Below are positions 44,820 through 56,000 of a DNA stretch of 64,000 nucleotides, one piece after another. The stretch spans positions 48,427,001 to 48,491,000 of the forward strand of contig OX419758.1 in NCBI GenBank assembly GCA_948567375.1, written 5' to 3'. The notes under the pieces were generated by a model, which searched no databases, had not been told where the DNA came from, and was given only the letters and a program-made list of their open reading frames with translations. The DNA is from Lunularia cruciata (taxonomy: Eukaryota > Streptophyta > Marchantiopsida > Lunulariales > Lunulariaceae). The position numbers were made by a program, and so were the translations under genes. Position 1 is the stretch's first letter. The number at the start of each line of letters is the position of its first letter.

Positions 44820-46500
44820 ATTCTATGATAGAATTGGTTGTATGCCAAAATCTCAAAGTCCAAGTTTGGCAAGTCTAAAGTAGACTACTTGGGGCATAGA
44901 GTAAGTGAAAAAGGTATCCAAATGTTAACAAATGAAATAGAGATCATTCAAAAATAGAGTGCTCCAAATGATCAAACTCAACTCAAGAGTTTCTTGGGAT
45001 TGATGGGCTCTATCAGCACTTTGTTAAGGACTTCTTCAAGTTTGCACAACCTTTAATTGCACTACTTTGCAAGGGAAAGACATGGATGTGTGAATCACAC
45101 AACAATTGGCCTTTTAGGAATTGAAAGATGCATTACTACATGCACCAATCTTGAAAGGTATGACCCAAAATGGCCAATCAAGTTGACTATATATGCATAA
45201 GGTGTAACAATAAGAGCAGTCCTACAACAAGAGTGGCATGATGATGGCACACAATTGCATATTTCTCTCAAAAGATGCTACAAGTAGAATGCAACTATCA
45301 CACCACCAAACAAGAAAAGTTGGCCCTTGTCCTTGCAACCAAGCATTGGAAGCATTATCTTGGCGAGAAGGCATTTGTAGTGGAGATATACCATAAAACT
45401 TTAGTCTACCTCAAGACATAATAAGATCTATCTCATTGATAGATTAAGTAAGCAGAGTGGAAACAAAGGTTCAACATGATGACCACATATATAGAAGGCA
45501 AGAAGCAACTTGGAGATGCATTTACCCAAATGCATATGGGAAACAATTTGGTGATAGAGTTCAAGATGAACCTTGAATTTTGGCCAACGATTCTTGCTAT
45601 TATAAAAATTGACCCACATAATATAGGAGCTTGATCATCCAACAATATTACTAGTACTCAAGGACTTGCTTTTTGTGATGGCAAGTTATAGATCCTTGAT
45701 GATACAAATATTAAAATCACCATCCTAGTAAAATGTCATGCTTTTGCAATTGCAGGTCATGTTGGAATGGACAAGACCTTGGATGGAGTCAAATGCCATT
45801 ACTATTGGCCCAAGATGAGCAATGATATGATCAAGTATGTTCAAAGTTGCCTACTCTATCAACAAAATAAAGCTTCTAATCAAGCTCTTGTGGGACTCCT
45901 TCAACCCCTTCCTACTCCTACACAATGTTGGGAATACGTAAGCATGGATTTGGTTTGAGAATTGTCCAAGATCACCTCAAGCTTTGACTCCATATTAGTA
46001 TTTTTTGACCAACTTAGAAAAATGATTCATGTGTGTCCTACCACCAAGGACGTGACTGCTCCACAATCAGTTCAATTGTACTAAGATGTAATCTTTTCTC
46101 ACCATGGATTGTCTCAAGTGCTCATCATTGGTAGAGGCACTCAATTCACCAATTTGTTTTGGAGAGCACTCTTTGGGTTCTTCAAAACCAAATTGGCCAT
46201 ATCCATGGCTAACCATCCATAGACTAATGGATAAATTGAGTGGACTAATTGCATTATTGAAAACATGCTCCGAGCTTCATCTTAGAGGACCAAGGTGGGA
46301 CATCTTACTCCCACTAGTGGAATTCGCATACAATAATTTAGTGAATGCATCCACATAGGCCATACCATCCTTCTTAATGTATGGAGAGCATCGTTTCATA
46401 CCTTTGAGCTTGATGAAGTTCCATTGGTGGATACCAAGGTGGATGTTGTCAACACTTTTGTTTCCATATTCCAACAAGGAATGGAGAACGCCTTACACAA
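44820..46500 (+). pseudogene. RNase H and integrase (element F)
   Basis: RNase H remnants include LVLATKHWKHYLGEKAFVVE. Integrase: HVGMDKTLDGVKCHYYWPKM with zinc-binding His and SCLLYQQNK, VSMDLV for the first Asp, IIGRGTQFTNLFW with Gly where the second Asp belongs, and IEWTNC keeping the Glu. Stops are frequent. Confidence 0.78.
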
Positions 46501-46515
46501 GTTGCAGATAGCCCA

Positions 46516-46522
<7 letters not shown>

Positions 46523-46557
<35 letters not shown>
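46523..46557. repeat. (AT)n microsatellite
   Basis: About 17 consecutive AT dinucleotides between integrase and chromodomain remnants of element F. Expected to be length-polymorphic. Confidence 0.95.
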
Positions 46558-46558
<1 letters not shown>

Positions 46559-47045
46559 ATATGCACATTGCCAACACATAGAGTTCAATGTTGGGATCAA
46601 GTTTGGCTATCAACAACCAACCTCACTTTAGTTGGCCCTTGTAAGCTCAAACCTTGTTTTATTAGGCCATTTCTCATCCTTTGTCGGATTAGAGCAATGG
46701 CATATCACCTCAAGCTACCATCTCATATGATGATTCATCTAGTATTCCATGTTTTATTACTATGCATATGCACCCTAACCATCCCACTTTTCTCCATACA
46801 AGAGATTTGACCTTGTCCAACAATCATTGATGAAACAAAGGAATATGAAGTAAAATGCATTCTCCAGAAATGCATCCTTGGTACTCACCGTCCACGGGTG
46901 GAATACCTTGTACATCAAAAAGGGTACTTACTATATGAAGCAACATGGGAGCCAACAACCAACTTGACCAATGCACTGGTGTTAGTAAAAATTTTTGAGC
47001 AACAACTTTGCAACAAGGATGTTGCATCTTAAAAGGGGGGAGGTT
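46558..47045 (+). pseudogene. Integrase C-terminus and chromodomain remnant (element F)
   Basis: Frames include WDQVWLSTTNLTLVGPCKLK and HLVFHVLLL; then KEYEVKCILQKCILG, EYLVHQKGYLLYEATWEP and NLTNALVL, a chromodomain with Trp of the WKGYP motif changed (HQKGY). The polypurine tract AAAAGGGGGGAGGTT abuts the 3' LTR. Confidence 0.75.
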
Positions 47046-47654
47046 TGTAATACCAATAGCTAGACATATTACCTAAAAGTGAAAATTGGCTTGGTGACAT
47101 TTGGAAGGATGTTATGTATGATGGATTTGATAGATCAAATATAGGTGTCACCAAAAGAGTACTTCTACTAATAGAGTAGGAGCCAAAAAACAACTTGAAA
47201 ACTTTAGAGCCAATTTTGGAGACCTAAGCAAATGAATTAGACCTTGAAACTATACACACTTGTGCCCTAGTTGAGATAAGGTTGGCCTTCCTTCCCCCTA
47301 TCTATCTTATTGAGAGCTTTCCAATGGTACCCCATCCATGTAATTTTGAGATTTCTATAGAAAGATTCCTTGAAGATTCACTCTGGTCAAAGATAGTTTG
47401 ACCTCTTTGGTTGGTCAACCAAAGAGGATCAAAATAGACATATCACCCATGGATAAAACTAATCTAAGGGTAGATCTTGCTAACATGTCACATATCCATG
47501 TATCTGATCCAAGGGTGGAGCTTCATTTATGGGAATCCTCTTTGCTATATAATAAATTCAAGGTGCTCCTTTGGGGCCACAAAGTATTGAGTATGAATTT
47601 TTGTGTTTCTTCTCTTGTGTTTTTATTAAGGTATCTTATCCTCAAAAGATTAAA
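47046..47654 (+). repeat. Element F 3' LTR (short form)
   Basis: Begins TGTAATACCAATAGC. It contains a direct near-duplication GACCTCTTTGGTTGGTCAACC that accounts for the extra length over the 5' LTR. It ends near AAGATTAAA. Confidence 0.78.
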
Positions 47655-48399
47655 CTTGACTTTAGAGTGTTGGTGATCTGGTGTGCTCTTGGTAGTGAGG
47701 CTAAAGTGACTATTAGTCAGACTACCTATTTTTCTCTTTGGTGAGGTAAGAAGTGATGACCTATAGATTGTGAGAGTGTGTGTTGTAATGGCCGGTTATA
47801 GGTCACCTTTTTTCCTAGTTTAATTTTCAGAATTAGAGCTACATTAGTGAGTGCTATTTAGTTGATGGTAGCACTTGGTGTTGATCCTTGGTGGGATATT
47901 TGTGGGGTTACAGGGTTGCAATTTGAGTTACATTGTCATAGTAGAGTTCTTTGGGAATTTTAGAGGAGATTTTGATGTGGTAAATAGTGGGTTTACAAAA
48001 AGAAGTGCTTGGTATCATCTTGTATCTTAGGTCTTAATGAGAAAGGAGATTGACTCTGATTTGGAATTTGATACAAGAGTTGATTCAATTGAGAGTGCAA
48101 CTAGTGTCTTTGCACTATTTTTGTAAGACATTGATGAGATTTATAGGGCCTACAAAGGCCTTAGGCACTACTTTAATACCATTTAGTTAGAGGACTTCAT
48201 CCCTGAGTTCGATAGTTAATGTGATCTACAATAGATGCGGAACCCAATTTTCATACCTTTCATGGCATGGAAAAGGTTGTTTTAGCACTTAGAGGGTCCA
48301 CCAATGGATGACTATCATGAGTTCAAAATAGCTCACTTGGAGGAGATTGAGCTATGAAGATAATATTGGTCTCTAAACTACATATTGATCACTTCAGGC

Positions 48400-49330
48400 T
48401 TGCATGCTAGGGGTAGATCAATAATAGTACCTATGCGTTCTAGCTCTAATAGCGTTGATGTATCTAGTGGAGATGCACTAGTTGGAGATGGTGCTACTAT
48501 GAGTGGGAGTACCACTATAAGAGGTGGTGCAATACCAAGGTTTAACTCCATGGTGGAGTTCTTTTAGTGCTTGAAGTAAAATTACCAAGGAGTGCAGATT
48601 GACAAGCTAAGGAGCTTGCAAGAGTTCCAATGGAAGGCTGGAAAGAGCCTACTGGATGCAAACACTAGCATAAGATGGCTAATCAATTTCACTTAATGAG
48701 TTACTAAGGTCCATGCAGTCCAATTTTGAGTGGAATCTTGGATAGGGCTATGTTATAGATGCTACATTGTTATAGGCTACCTCACCTACTTTGGCGGTGG
48801 TCTTTAGTTTTGGTAAGTGCATTGAGTTCAACATGGTGGAGAAGAGAGTTGTGGTATCTAGATTTGGTAGGGAAACCTCATCCATAGTTATTACTTCTTC
48901 TAGAGTGTAGCAAAGCAAACCACACCATGTTGGCTTTTGAGGGCAAATTGGATAGTCCAAATCTTATGGAGCAAGTGTAGAGCCTAGTGCAACTAGACCC
49001 TTATCTTCATGTTTAGGTCATTAGTAGCCAATGAGTGGTGGTGTTGCTTGTTGGACTTGTGGTGGACCTCATCACAAGAGAAAGTGCACTTAAGGCAATG
49101 GACATGATACCTTTGGTGTATCATAGCTAGCACAAAGACAACATGACCATTGCCATAGATCTGGTCACACTAATGACCCATGCCCGGAGTTACAAAGTGG
49201 TAGGGTTGCTATGAAAAGTGTTAGAGTAGCTCTAGGTCATGGAGGACAAGGTAGTAGCGGTGGTGGTAGAGGAGACACACTTGGTAGAGGCATAGTATCT
49301 GCACTTGCATTTGATATAGCATAGACGTCC
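48400..49330 (+). pseudogene. Gag-like region with zinc knuckles (element E)
   Basis: The frame gives VQIDKLRSLQEFQWKAGKSL, then LLDANTSIRWLINFT (capsid-like), VEKRVVVSRFGRETSS, then the knuckles CWTCGGPHHKRKC (49043-49090) and HDHCHRSGHTNDPCPEL (about 49141-49190). The first has an X3 final spacer. The second has His at its first Cys position. A glycine-rich tail (GHGGQGSSGGGRGDTLGRG) follows. Stops interrupt throughout. It is clearly different from RLG-1 and RLG-2 gag. Confidence 0.65.
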
Positions 49331-49379
49331 TATTGCAAATGTGGTAGGTGGCGATGGAGTGCAAGATGGAATAGATAGT

Positions 49380-50243
49380 AGTCATCCACTTGCTACAACA
49401 CATATTGAGTTTAGCACAATGTTAGGGGCGGCTAGTTGATTATGTGCTTCCTTTTATTCTCAACCAATGATATGATTATATTAGGAGTTGACCAAACTCT
49501 AGTGTTCTAGTTGGCTACTATACTTTGTGACAATAGAGATGATATGGTTCTTGCTTTTAGATGTGAGGTGGTTGATAGTGTATCTGACTTGGTTGAGGAG
49601 CATGAGATCCACTCAATGACTATTGGTTTATGGCAAGCAACAACAACTAGGTTAGAGGAGTTACCAATTAGACTTGCCTTTGAGCAAGCTAAATTCACAC
49701 ATAGAGTTGTCCTACTGGATAACCAAAGGAGGATTTTCCATTTGGTATTACCTTTAGGGAAGGTCTATACACCATAGAAGGTCTTATTAGAGTTTGGTGT
49801 GTAGTCCCTTATGATATGGAAAACTGCATTTGTTGATCTTGAGTTATGGAAGACCTATATGGAGAGGTGTCCATTTTAGATCTAAATATCACATGTGGAG
49901 AGTTTCTCTCCACATGTGCTTATTGTCCAAATTCAACTTGGTCATTTGATTGATAGCTCTATGATGAGAGCTCAAGCCATTGCAACAAATAAAATATGAT
50001 TTGCTAGTTGGTAGAGCAATTTTATACCCCATGGGTTTTAGTATTGACTATTGGGAGGAGATAGCCTTCTATAGACTAAGTTGAAAATCAAGTGACGGAT
50101 GGGTATGTTGCCTACCAATATGTTTTAGTAGTGGTAGTCTTGGGTCACTACAATAACGGACCATGGCATCAATTTTAGCTTTTAGTGGTTTCATTACTTA
50201 GCTTGGTGACATATTGGAAGAGAACGTCCATGTGGAAGATACT
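49380..50243 (+). pseudogene. Protease-like and linker region (element E)
   Basis: The open piece 49511-49777 contains RCEVVDSVSDLVEEHEIHSM, TIGLWQATTTRLEELPIRLA and VVLLDNQRRIFHLVLPLGKV. Then VLLEFGV fits the start of a retropepsin loop, with Glu where Asp is usual. Further on, DLLVGRAILYPMGFSIDYWE resembles the C-terminal end of a retroviral-type protease. The assignment is by layout and is tentative. Confidence 0.45.
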
Positions 50244-50655
50244 TGTAACAATATGGAGTTCAGCAACAAAGTTATTAGAGCTAATGTAGTAGCAAATAAG
50301 ACAAATTAACCTAGAATTTTCTAGAAGTATCTAGGAAGCTTCTTGGGAAACTTCCCGGTTAGCTAAGCTTGCACCCCAAGTAGGTAGCTTCTAGAAGCTT
50401 CCAACTAGCTTAGCTTGCACACCAAGTAAGCGACTTCTAGAAAAAAGCTTCTTGAGAAGCTTCCCGATTAACTTAGCTTGCACTCCAAGAAAGTGGCTCA
50501 AGGAAGCTTTTTGAGAAGCTTCTTAAGAGCCTTGTATGATCCCTATAAAAACAAGAGCCAAAGCTCATGCTAGGCATTTGGAGTTTAACCAGATTCAAGT
50601 GTTCCAATGTGATCTTCTATTCCCCAATTTCTCTCCTCGATCTTGGTCTTTTACA
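50244..50655 (+). repeat. Element D 5' LTR (412 bp) with HSE-like motifs
   Basis: Contains three diverged subrepeats of about 60 bp built on AGCTTGCACTCCAAG and AGCTTCTTGAGAAGCTTCC. TTCTAGAAGCTTC at 50389-50401 is a perfect nTTCnnGAAnnTTCn heat-shock-element pattern. A TATA-like CCTATAAAAACA lies about 150 bp downstream near 50550, giving a plausible U3 promoter. Confidence 0.93.
50389..50401 (+). promoter_or_regulatory. Candidate heat-shock element in RLG-2 LTR
   Basis: TTC-TA-GAA-GC-TTC, three alternating units with 2-nt spacers, matches the HSF binding consensus. It lies upstream of the TATA-like box of the LTR. Additional pairs (TTCTAGAA near 50432, GAAGCTTC near 50456) lie nearby. A matching three-unit motif is in the solo LTR at 31168-31180; the 3' LTR of D has lost the perfect copy. 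Binding is inferred only. Confidence 0.55.
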
Positions 50656-50670
50656 TTGGTATCTAAGTAG
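50656..50670 (+). other. Primer-binding site of element D
   Basis: TTGGTATCTAAGTAG directly follows the LTR and matches the first seven bases of the tRNA-iMet complement (TGGTATC), then diverges. Confidence 0.7.
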
Positions 50671-50919
50671 AAATGGGATGGATGGAATTTATAGATCACC
50701 AAATCTACTCCCACCAAACCGTTGGGAGTTTTGTGTCTAGGTACTAACCAAGTATAGTTTCACACAATTCATCACTTCACACTTTGGGTAGGATTTTTTA
50801 CATATGATCACTTTGTTTGAGGAACCCTTGATACTTTCGGTTGTAACTTAGGAGAATGGTGGATTTGATGCATCTATGTGTTAATAAATTAGATAAATTG
50901 GGAGTAGTGGGATAAAGTA

Positions 50920-51890
50920 GTAGCCATGGCGGAATCATCACTATGCAACAACAAATCAAGCACCTTACTCGATTTTTGGATGAACTAGACTAGCAATGAC
51001 AAGAACATACAAAGAGAGTACCAATTTGAGATAGAGAAGATCAAATCCAATTTCCAAAACCCAAGTTGTTTGAAGGAAACAATCTTCCGGGTATAGTGGA
51101 GAATTTTTTGTTTGTCCGTGAACTTTATTTTAAAGCTACTAATTTGCAAGATGAACAGAAATAGATTCTATTGGCTTTTAGCCAATTGGATGGTATGGCA
51201 AAACTTTGGTGGTGATTTCAAGTGTAGTGAGCTGAACAACAGATTGTTGCACCAATCTTGACACAGGCAGAATTCAAAGATGCAATACTTGGTCGATTTC
51301 AAACTATAAATGCCACCAAAGCCGCACGGGATAGATTGGCGGAGTTGAAGTAGATTTGCTCTATAAGGAGCTACATCACGCAATTTTAGAACATCATCAC
51401 GTAGATTCCAGATATACAAGAAGGTGCCCCTCACAAGTATGGATTGATTTGTGAGGGGCTTGAAGCCATGAACCAAATTGGAGGTGACCATGCGGGAATC
51501 ACAAAACATGGAAGAAGTCATGCAATTGGTTGAGTGCTTTGATTCCTTGGTTGTGACAACTTGGTATTGACCTCAACCAACACAAAGCCTACTAGTACAC
51601 TATGCATGGGTGGAGGAATCTATAGCAATGGAGATTGATGTTATCCAACGAAGACCACTTGCTATAACAAATAAAGAAAGATTGCAATAAAATGGTGATT
51701 ACTTTTATTGTCGCCAAGTTGGACATTATATTGATGAATGTCCACTTATGAATATGTGACCTTGATAAATGGAGTTTGTGGAGTGGAATGATCAAGGAAA
51801 CAAAGAATCTTAGTAGGAGATTTTGAGCCATCTACTGGGAGCTTGACTTGTTTCAATGGGATTGAAGGCTCATCCTATGCAAGTTTACTT
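50920..51890 (+). pseudogene. Gag region (element D)
   Basis: Frames show MAESSLCNNKS (about 50926), a capsid-like stretch around 51060-51530, and a knuckle FYCRQVGHYIDECPL near 51700-51745. The first Cys of the CX2CX4HX4C pattern is Tyr. Many stops. Confidence 0.65.
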
Positions 51891-51899
51891 CACTTGTAA

Positions 51900-53060
51900 G
51901 GTACGATATCTAATTAGGGTTGTAGGATTTTGGTTGATTCTGGAAGTCCAAAGAATTGCACGTCTATGCAAGTAGCAAAGGAATTGGGTACTCCTATCAA
52001 GCCAATAATTAGAAGTAGATTGATGATGGCGGATGGTAGAAAGGGTTTTGCATTCCGTACCTCACATCCTATACCTTCAAGATTGGGAAGGAGTATTTGG
52101 AGTGTATGAGATTTGTAGTGGCACCTCTACACAACAATGTCATTCTAAGAATACCTTGGCTTGAACTGTAACACCCATTTGTGCATGTGTGTGGTATTGT
52201 GATATTTAGCTTGGTATTACAAGTACTTAAGAGATATTATTTATATAGAGATAAAGGATGGTTCTATATTAGTCATGGTTAGCTAAAGTTAGTCATAGCT
52301 AAGATAGATGGGACCTTACTTTAGAGGAAGTAGAAAAGATGAGCACCACTATTTTGGATTTTAGTGTGTTGACTTGGTATTATTCCTAGGTGTTTGGCTT
52401 TGGGGAAAGAGTTGAGAACTCTTGGGCCCGCAAGCCTTTTTGTTTTGGATTCTTCTTTAGTCTAAGGATAGCCCATGTGAAGGAATCCTTGCTTTAGTGG
52501 TTGGGTCAAGATAAGGGGAATATGCCCATGTGAATGGATATTCCTTTCTACTTTTTGACTTTACTTGACTTTTAGTCTAGTAACTTGAGTTACTACGGTA
52601 ATTAGTAACTTTGGTACGTAACTATTTCACAAGTATATAAACAAGGAGTGAGGAGGTACTCATCATCCTTTCATTTGCAACTATCTCTCTCTCATTGAGT
52701 TCTCTAGTGAGCAATGTCTTGAGTCTTGGAGTGTTAGCCTTGGAGGAGTATGATGGAGTTGGGGTTCCTTGCCTTCTTAGTCCATGGTGCGCTACCATAA
52801 TAGCCATCAGAGGTTTATCCTGAGTGAGAGACAGGCCGGCTCACAGAACATCATAAGGTTGAATTTGATTGGACCCGACAACAAATTCAAGTACAACACC
52901 AAGGTAAGAGTTTCTGATTAGGTTGTCTGGCACCTTTGAGTAAGACATCTAAGAATAGTTAGTCCCAAGATGGGAAGTTTGCTAGTGAAGCAACCATAGA
53001 GCAAGCTTTGGAGGAAGATAAGTCTATTTTTGCAGTGTGGATCAAACCGATTGCACAAGG
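51900..53060 (+). pseudogene. Aspartic protease (element D), split by solo LTR
   Basis: RILVDSGSPKNCTSMQVAKE at about 51924-51983 carries the canonical retropepsin D-S-G loop. IPWLE marks the end of the domain just before the insertion at 52167, and HHKVEFDWTRQQIQV resumes at 52850. Unlike RLG-1, the active-site triplet is intact here. Confidence 0.75.
52167..52845 (+). repeat. LTR-3: solo LTR of a third family, inserted in element D
   Basis: 679 bp, begins TGTAACACCC and ends GGCTCACA (TG...CA), flanked by GAAC on both sides (52163-52166 and 52846-52849; a fifth base may be mismatched). Removing it joins IPWLE to HHKVEFDW, the expected protease continuation. A TATA-like TATATAAACAAGG lies near 52634. 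TGTAACACCC ends are common in plant Ty3/gypsy LTRs. Confidence 0.8.
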
Positions 53061-53079
53061 ACAATTGGAGGAGGGCCAA

Positions 53080-53790
53080 GAGCCTCAACAAGCAAGGTTG
53101 ATCAGATAGTTTAGGAGTTTGCGGATGTGTTTCTGGATGATCTGCCAAAGGGATTACCCTTTGATTGTGGTATACACTTCAAGATTGAGTTATTGCCATG
53201 GAGTACTCCAATGAGTAGACCAATCTATTAGCTCTCACCAAAGGAGTTGGAGGAGTTCCAAACAATAGTTATGGAATTGTTGGAGAAGGACTTCATATGA
53301 CATAGTAACTCTCCTTGGGGAGCACCAATATTATTCATTCCAAATAAGGATGGAGGACTTTGTTTCTGTATTGATTACTGGGGGGGGGGGGGGGTCAATA
53401 AGAAAACAGTTAAGAATGCATATCCCTTGCCTTAGATCAATGACTTGCTTGATCAATCAAGTGGAGCACGATACTTTTCTAAGTTGGATCTTTGTAGCAA
53501 TTATTGGCAAATCCTCATTGATAGGAAGGATGTGCAAAAGATTGCCTTTTGCACACAGTATAGGCATTTTGAGTGGAGAGCTCTACCTTTTGGGCTCACT
53601 AATGCTCCAATAGTCTTCATGGATTAGATGCATTGGGTGTTGGATTAGCTATTGGATTGATACATGGTGATGTTCTTGGATGATATCTTAATTTATAGCA
53701 AGACAAAGGCAGAACATGTGAATCACGTGTGAGAAGTCCTGAGACGACTATGACAAAGGAGATTTTACTACAAGAAGTCAAAGTGTATCT
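53080..53790 (+). pseudogene. Reverse transcriptase (element D)
   Basis: Motifs in order: [98 protein letters not shown] and the catalytic MFLDDILIYSKT. A run of 15 G (53380-53394) replaces the usual YRGLN segment, giving Y-W-G-G-G-G-V-N in frame. Stops occur at positions where Arg, Gln or Trp codons are expected. Confidence 0.88.
53380..53394 (+). repeat. G15 homopolymer inside RT motif
   Basis: Fifteen consecutive G at the place of the conserved R-G-L of CIDYRGLN. The length keeps the frame to KKTVKN, but homopolymers are also prone to sequencing and assembly error. Confidence 0.85.
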
Positions 53791-54470
53791 TTTGATACAA
53801 AGAGGTTACCTTCTTGGATCACAAGATCTCATCAAAGGGGATCAAGATAGAAGAGGAGAAAATCAAGGGCATTTCTGATTGGTCTACTCCAAAGGATGCT
53901 ACAAAAGTACGGGCATTTAATGGATTGGCTAGTTTTTACCAACGGTTCATCTATTATTATGCTCATGTGGTTGCACTATTGACTGACCTCTTGGGGAAGA
54001 ACTTCAGATTCCAGTGGACCACTAGGCACATAGAAGCATTTTAGCAATTGAAATATATGGTGTCTTCAAGACCCATTCACCAACCATATGATCCTCAACT
54101 ACCTTGTATGGTTGATTTTGATGCTTCTAACTTTGCAATTGGAGCCATGTTGCAATAAGAATTCCCAAATGGACTACATCCCATTGCCTTTGTATCTTGC
54201 AGACTGAATATAACTGAAAATAATTACTCTACTCAAGATTGAGAACAACTTGCAATGGTATATGCCACCAAGGTATGGAGACATTATCTCTTGGGGAAAC
54301 AAGTGATCATGCAAACTGATCATAAACCATTGCTGCAGACCTTATGTTTAGAACACATGAAGAGTGGATATCATCGATGGGAGGAGCAACTCCAATTGTT
54401 TGACATCAAACTTGAGTACAAACTAGGTTGGTTCCATATTATCCTTGATGCTCTATCATGATGACCTGAT
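53791..54470 (+). pseudogene. RT connection and RNase H (element D)
   Basis: FLDHKISSKGIKIEEEKIKG, VRAFNGLASFYQRFIYYYAH, then RNase H MVDFDASNFAIGAMLQ, QLAMVYATKVWRHYLLGKQV, QTDHKPLLQTLCLEHMKSGY and a terminal DALS. Catalytic acidic positions look kept. Stops appear at expected Gln/Arg codons (CAATAAGAATTC). Confidence 0.85.
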
Positions 54471-54689
54471 TTGAAGTCTCTTCCTCTCATCACGGTGGCA
54501 ATTACAACAATGTCAATTCACTCCAAGATCCAAAACAAGTTTTGGTCATCTCTACAACAAGGTCCCTTCTTCCAAATGGTACATGGTCGTCTTGCAACAT
54601 GCAACAAGGATTACAACACCTTCTCCTTCAAGGAAGGCCTTCTATTCCATGAGGATTGGATCTATTTTCTAGCCAAAGGTGATCTCTGA

Positions 54690-55410
54690 CTTGTGCGCCT
54701 TCAAGAAGCCTATGATTTACCAATTGCTGGTCACATGGGTGTGGACAAGACCTTGGGTACCCTCCAATGCCAATGGTGGTGGCCCAACATGGCACAAGAT
54801 GTTTGGGAGTTTGTCTGATTGTGTGAGAGTTACCAACACAACAAGGCTAATAACCAAAAATTGAGTGGACTCCTTCAACTATTCCCCATTCCATCTACTT
54901 GTTGGGAACATGTAAGCTTAAATCTCATTACCTCCTTGCTCAAGACAAAGCAAGGTTCTACAATTGTGGTGGTTGTGGATAAGCTTAGTAAGCAAATTCA
55001 TTTGGCACCAATGGTTGATACTATGGGTGCTCCAACCTTGGCACAAATCTACTTTGACAATGTATTCAAGCATCATAGGATGTCGCATGTACTCATCTTT
55101 GATCGTGATCCTTGCTTCATTGGAAAGTTTTAGCAAACACTCTTATAGATACTCGGCACCAAGCTTGCTTTGTCCACAGCCTATCATCCTCAAAATGATG
55201 GACAACGTGCAAATTGCACCTTGGAAGATATACTTTGTGCCTTTGTCAACATTCACCATACCAATTGGGATGAATGTCTTGTAGTTGTGGAGTTTGTATA
55301 TAATAATTCAAAACAAGCAAGCACCAAATTCTCTCCTTTCTTTCTCAATTTTGGCCAAAACCCACTTGTTCCAAATTCCCTTCTTGCTCCTCCTCCATCT
55401 TAGGTCCCTC
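54690..55410 (+). pseudogene. Integrase core (element D), active site damaged
   Basis: HMGVDKTLGTLQCQWWWPNM is the zinc-binding region. The core reads VSLNLITSLLKTKQGS (first Asp replaced by Asn), LIFDRDPCFIGKF (second Asp kept) and YHPQNDGQRANCTLEDILC, where the usual QTER has lost T-E, including the catalytic Glu. Then FVYNNSKQASTKFSPFFLNF. A stop replaces Trp in FWQTL. Confidence 0.85.
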
Positions 55411-55985
55411 ATAATTCCACCTTCTTGACCACCATCTCACAATCTCTCCAACAAGTCAAATCTCATCTCCTTGTTGCTCAAAATTAACAAAAACAATATG
55501 CAGATCACCATCATTGTGATCTCAACTTTCAAGTTGGTGATGAGGTCATGCTCTCATCCAATAACCTCCCTCTCCCACTTGATACCCAAGTTTGTAAACT
55601 CACCCCTAATTGGATAGGACCCTTTGATATCACCCAAATTGTCTCTCTTGTTGCTTATTGACTTGCCTTGCCTTGTTATATGCACATCCATCTTGTCATT
55701 CATATTTCCAAGTTGACCCTTTATTCCTACCCCTCTTCTTTTTCCTCTTGAGTCCAACCTCTCCTTCCTCCTATCCCTATCAATGATCATGAGGAGTATG
55801 AAGTTGATTGTATTCCTTACGCATTGCAATATTCAACGAGGCTGTCAACAACTTACGGAATTCAAGGACCTTTGGAAAGGGTATCCCCTTCATGATGCCA
55901 CATGGGAACCTCTTTCTAATCTCCCAAGTGCACAACTAGCCATCTAAGAGTTTGAAGCTTCACTAGCAACAGGACTTCACCAACT
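55411..55985 (+). pseudogene. Integrase C-terminus with chromodomain-like end (element D)
   Basis: FQVGDEVMLSSNNLPLPL, then LTPNWIGPFDITQIVS, HIHLVIHISKL, EEYEVDCIPYALQY and LWKGYPLHDATWEPLSNLPS give the integrase tail and a degenerate chromodomain. Thus RLG-2 is also a chromovirus-type element but distinct from RLG-1. A polypurine tract (TAGTAGGGGGAGAATA, 55985-56000) abuts the 3' LTR. Confidence 0.75.
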
Positions 55986-56000
55986 AGTAGGGGGAGAATA

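Larger units (their letters stand above)
41397..47654 (+). mobile_element. Element F: decayed RLG-1 (short LTR), plus strand
   Basis: LTRs of about 583-609 bp lie at 41397-41979 and 47046-47654. Internal order in plus sense: primer-binding site, leader ORF1, leader ORF2, gag, protease, RT, RNase H, integrase, chromodomain. The candidate TSD CCTAA/CTTGA has two transition differences, so it is only weakly supported. Decay is advanced (stops throughout, RT catalytic Asp changed). It is oriented opposite to A, B and C and useful mainly as an outgroup. Confidence 0.85.
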
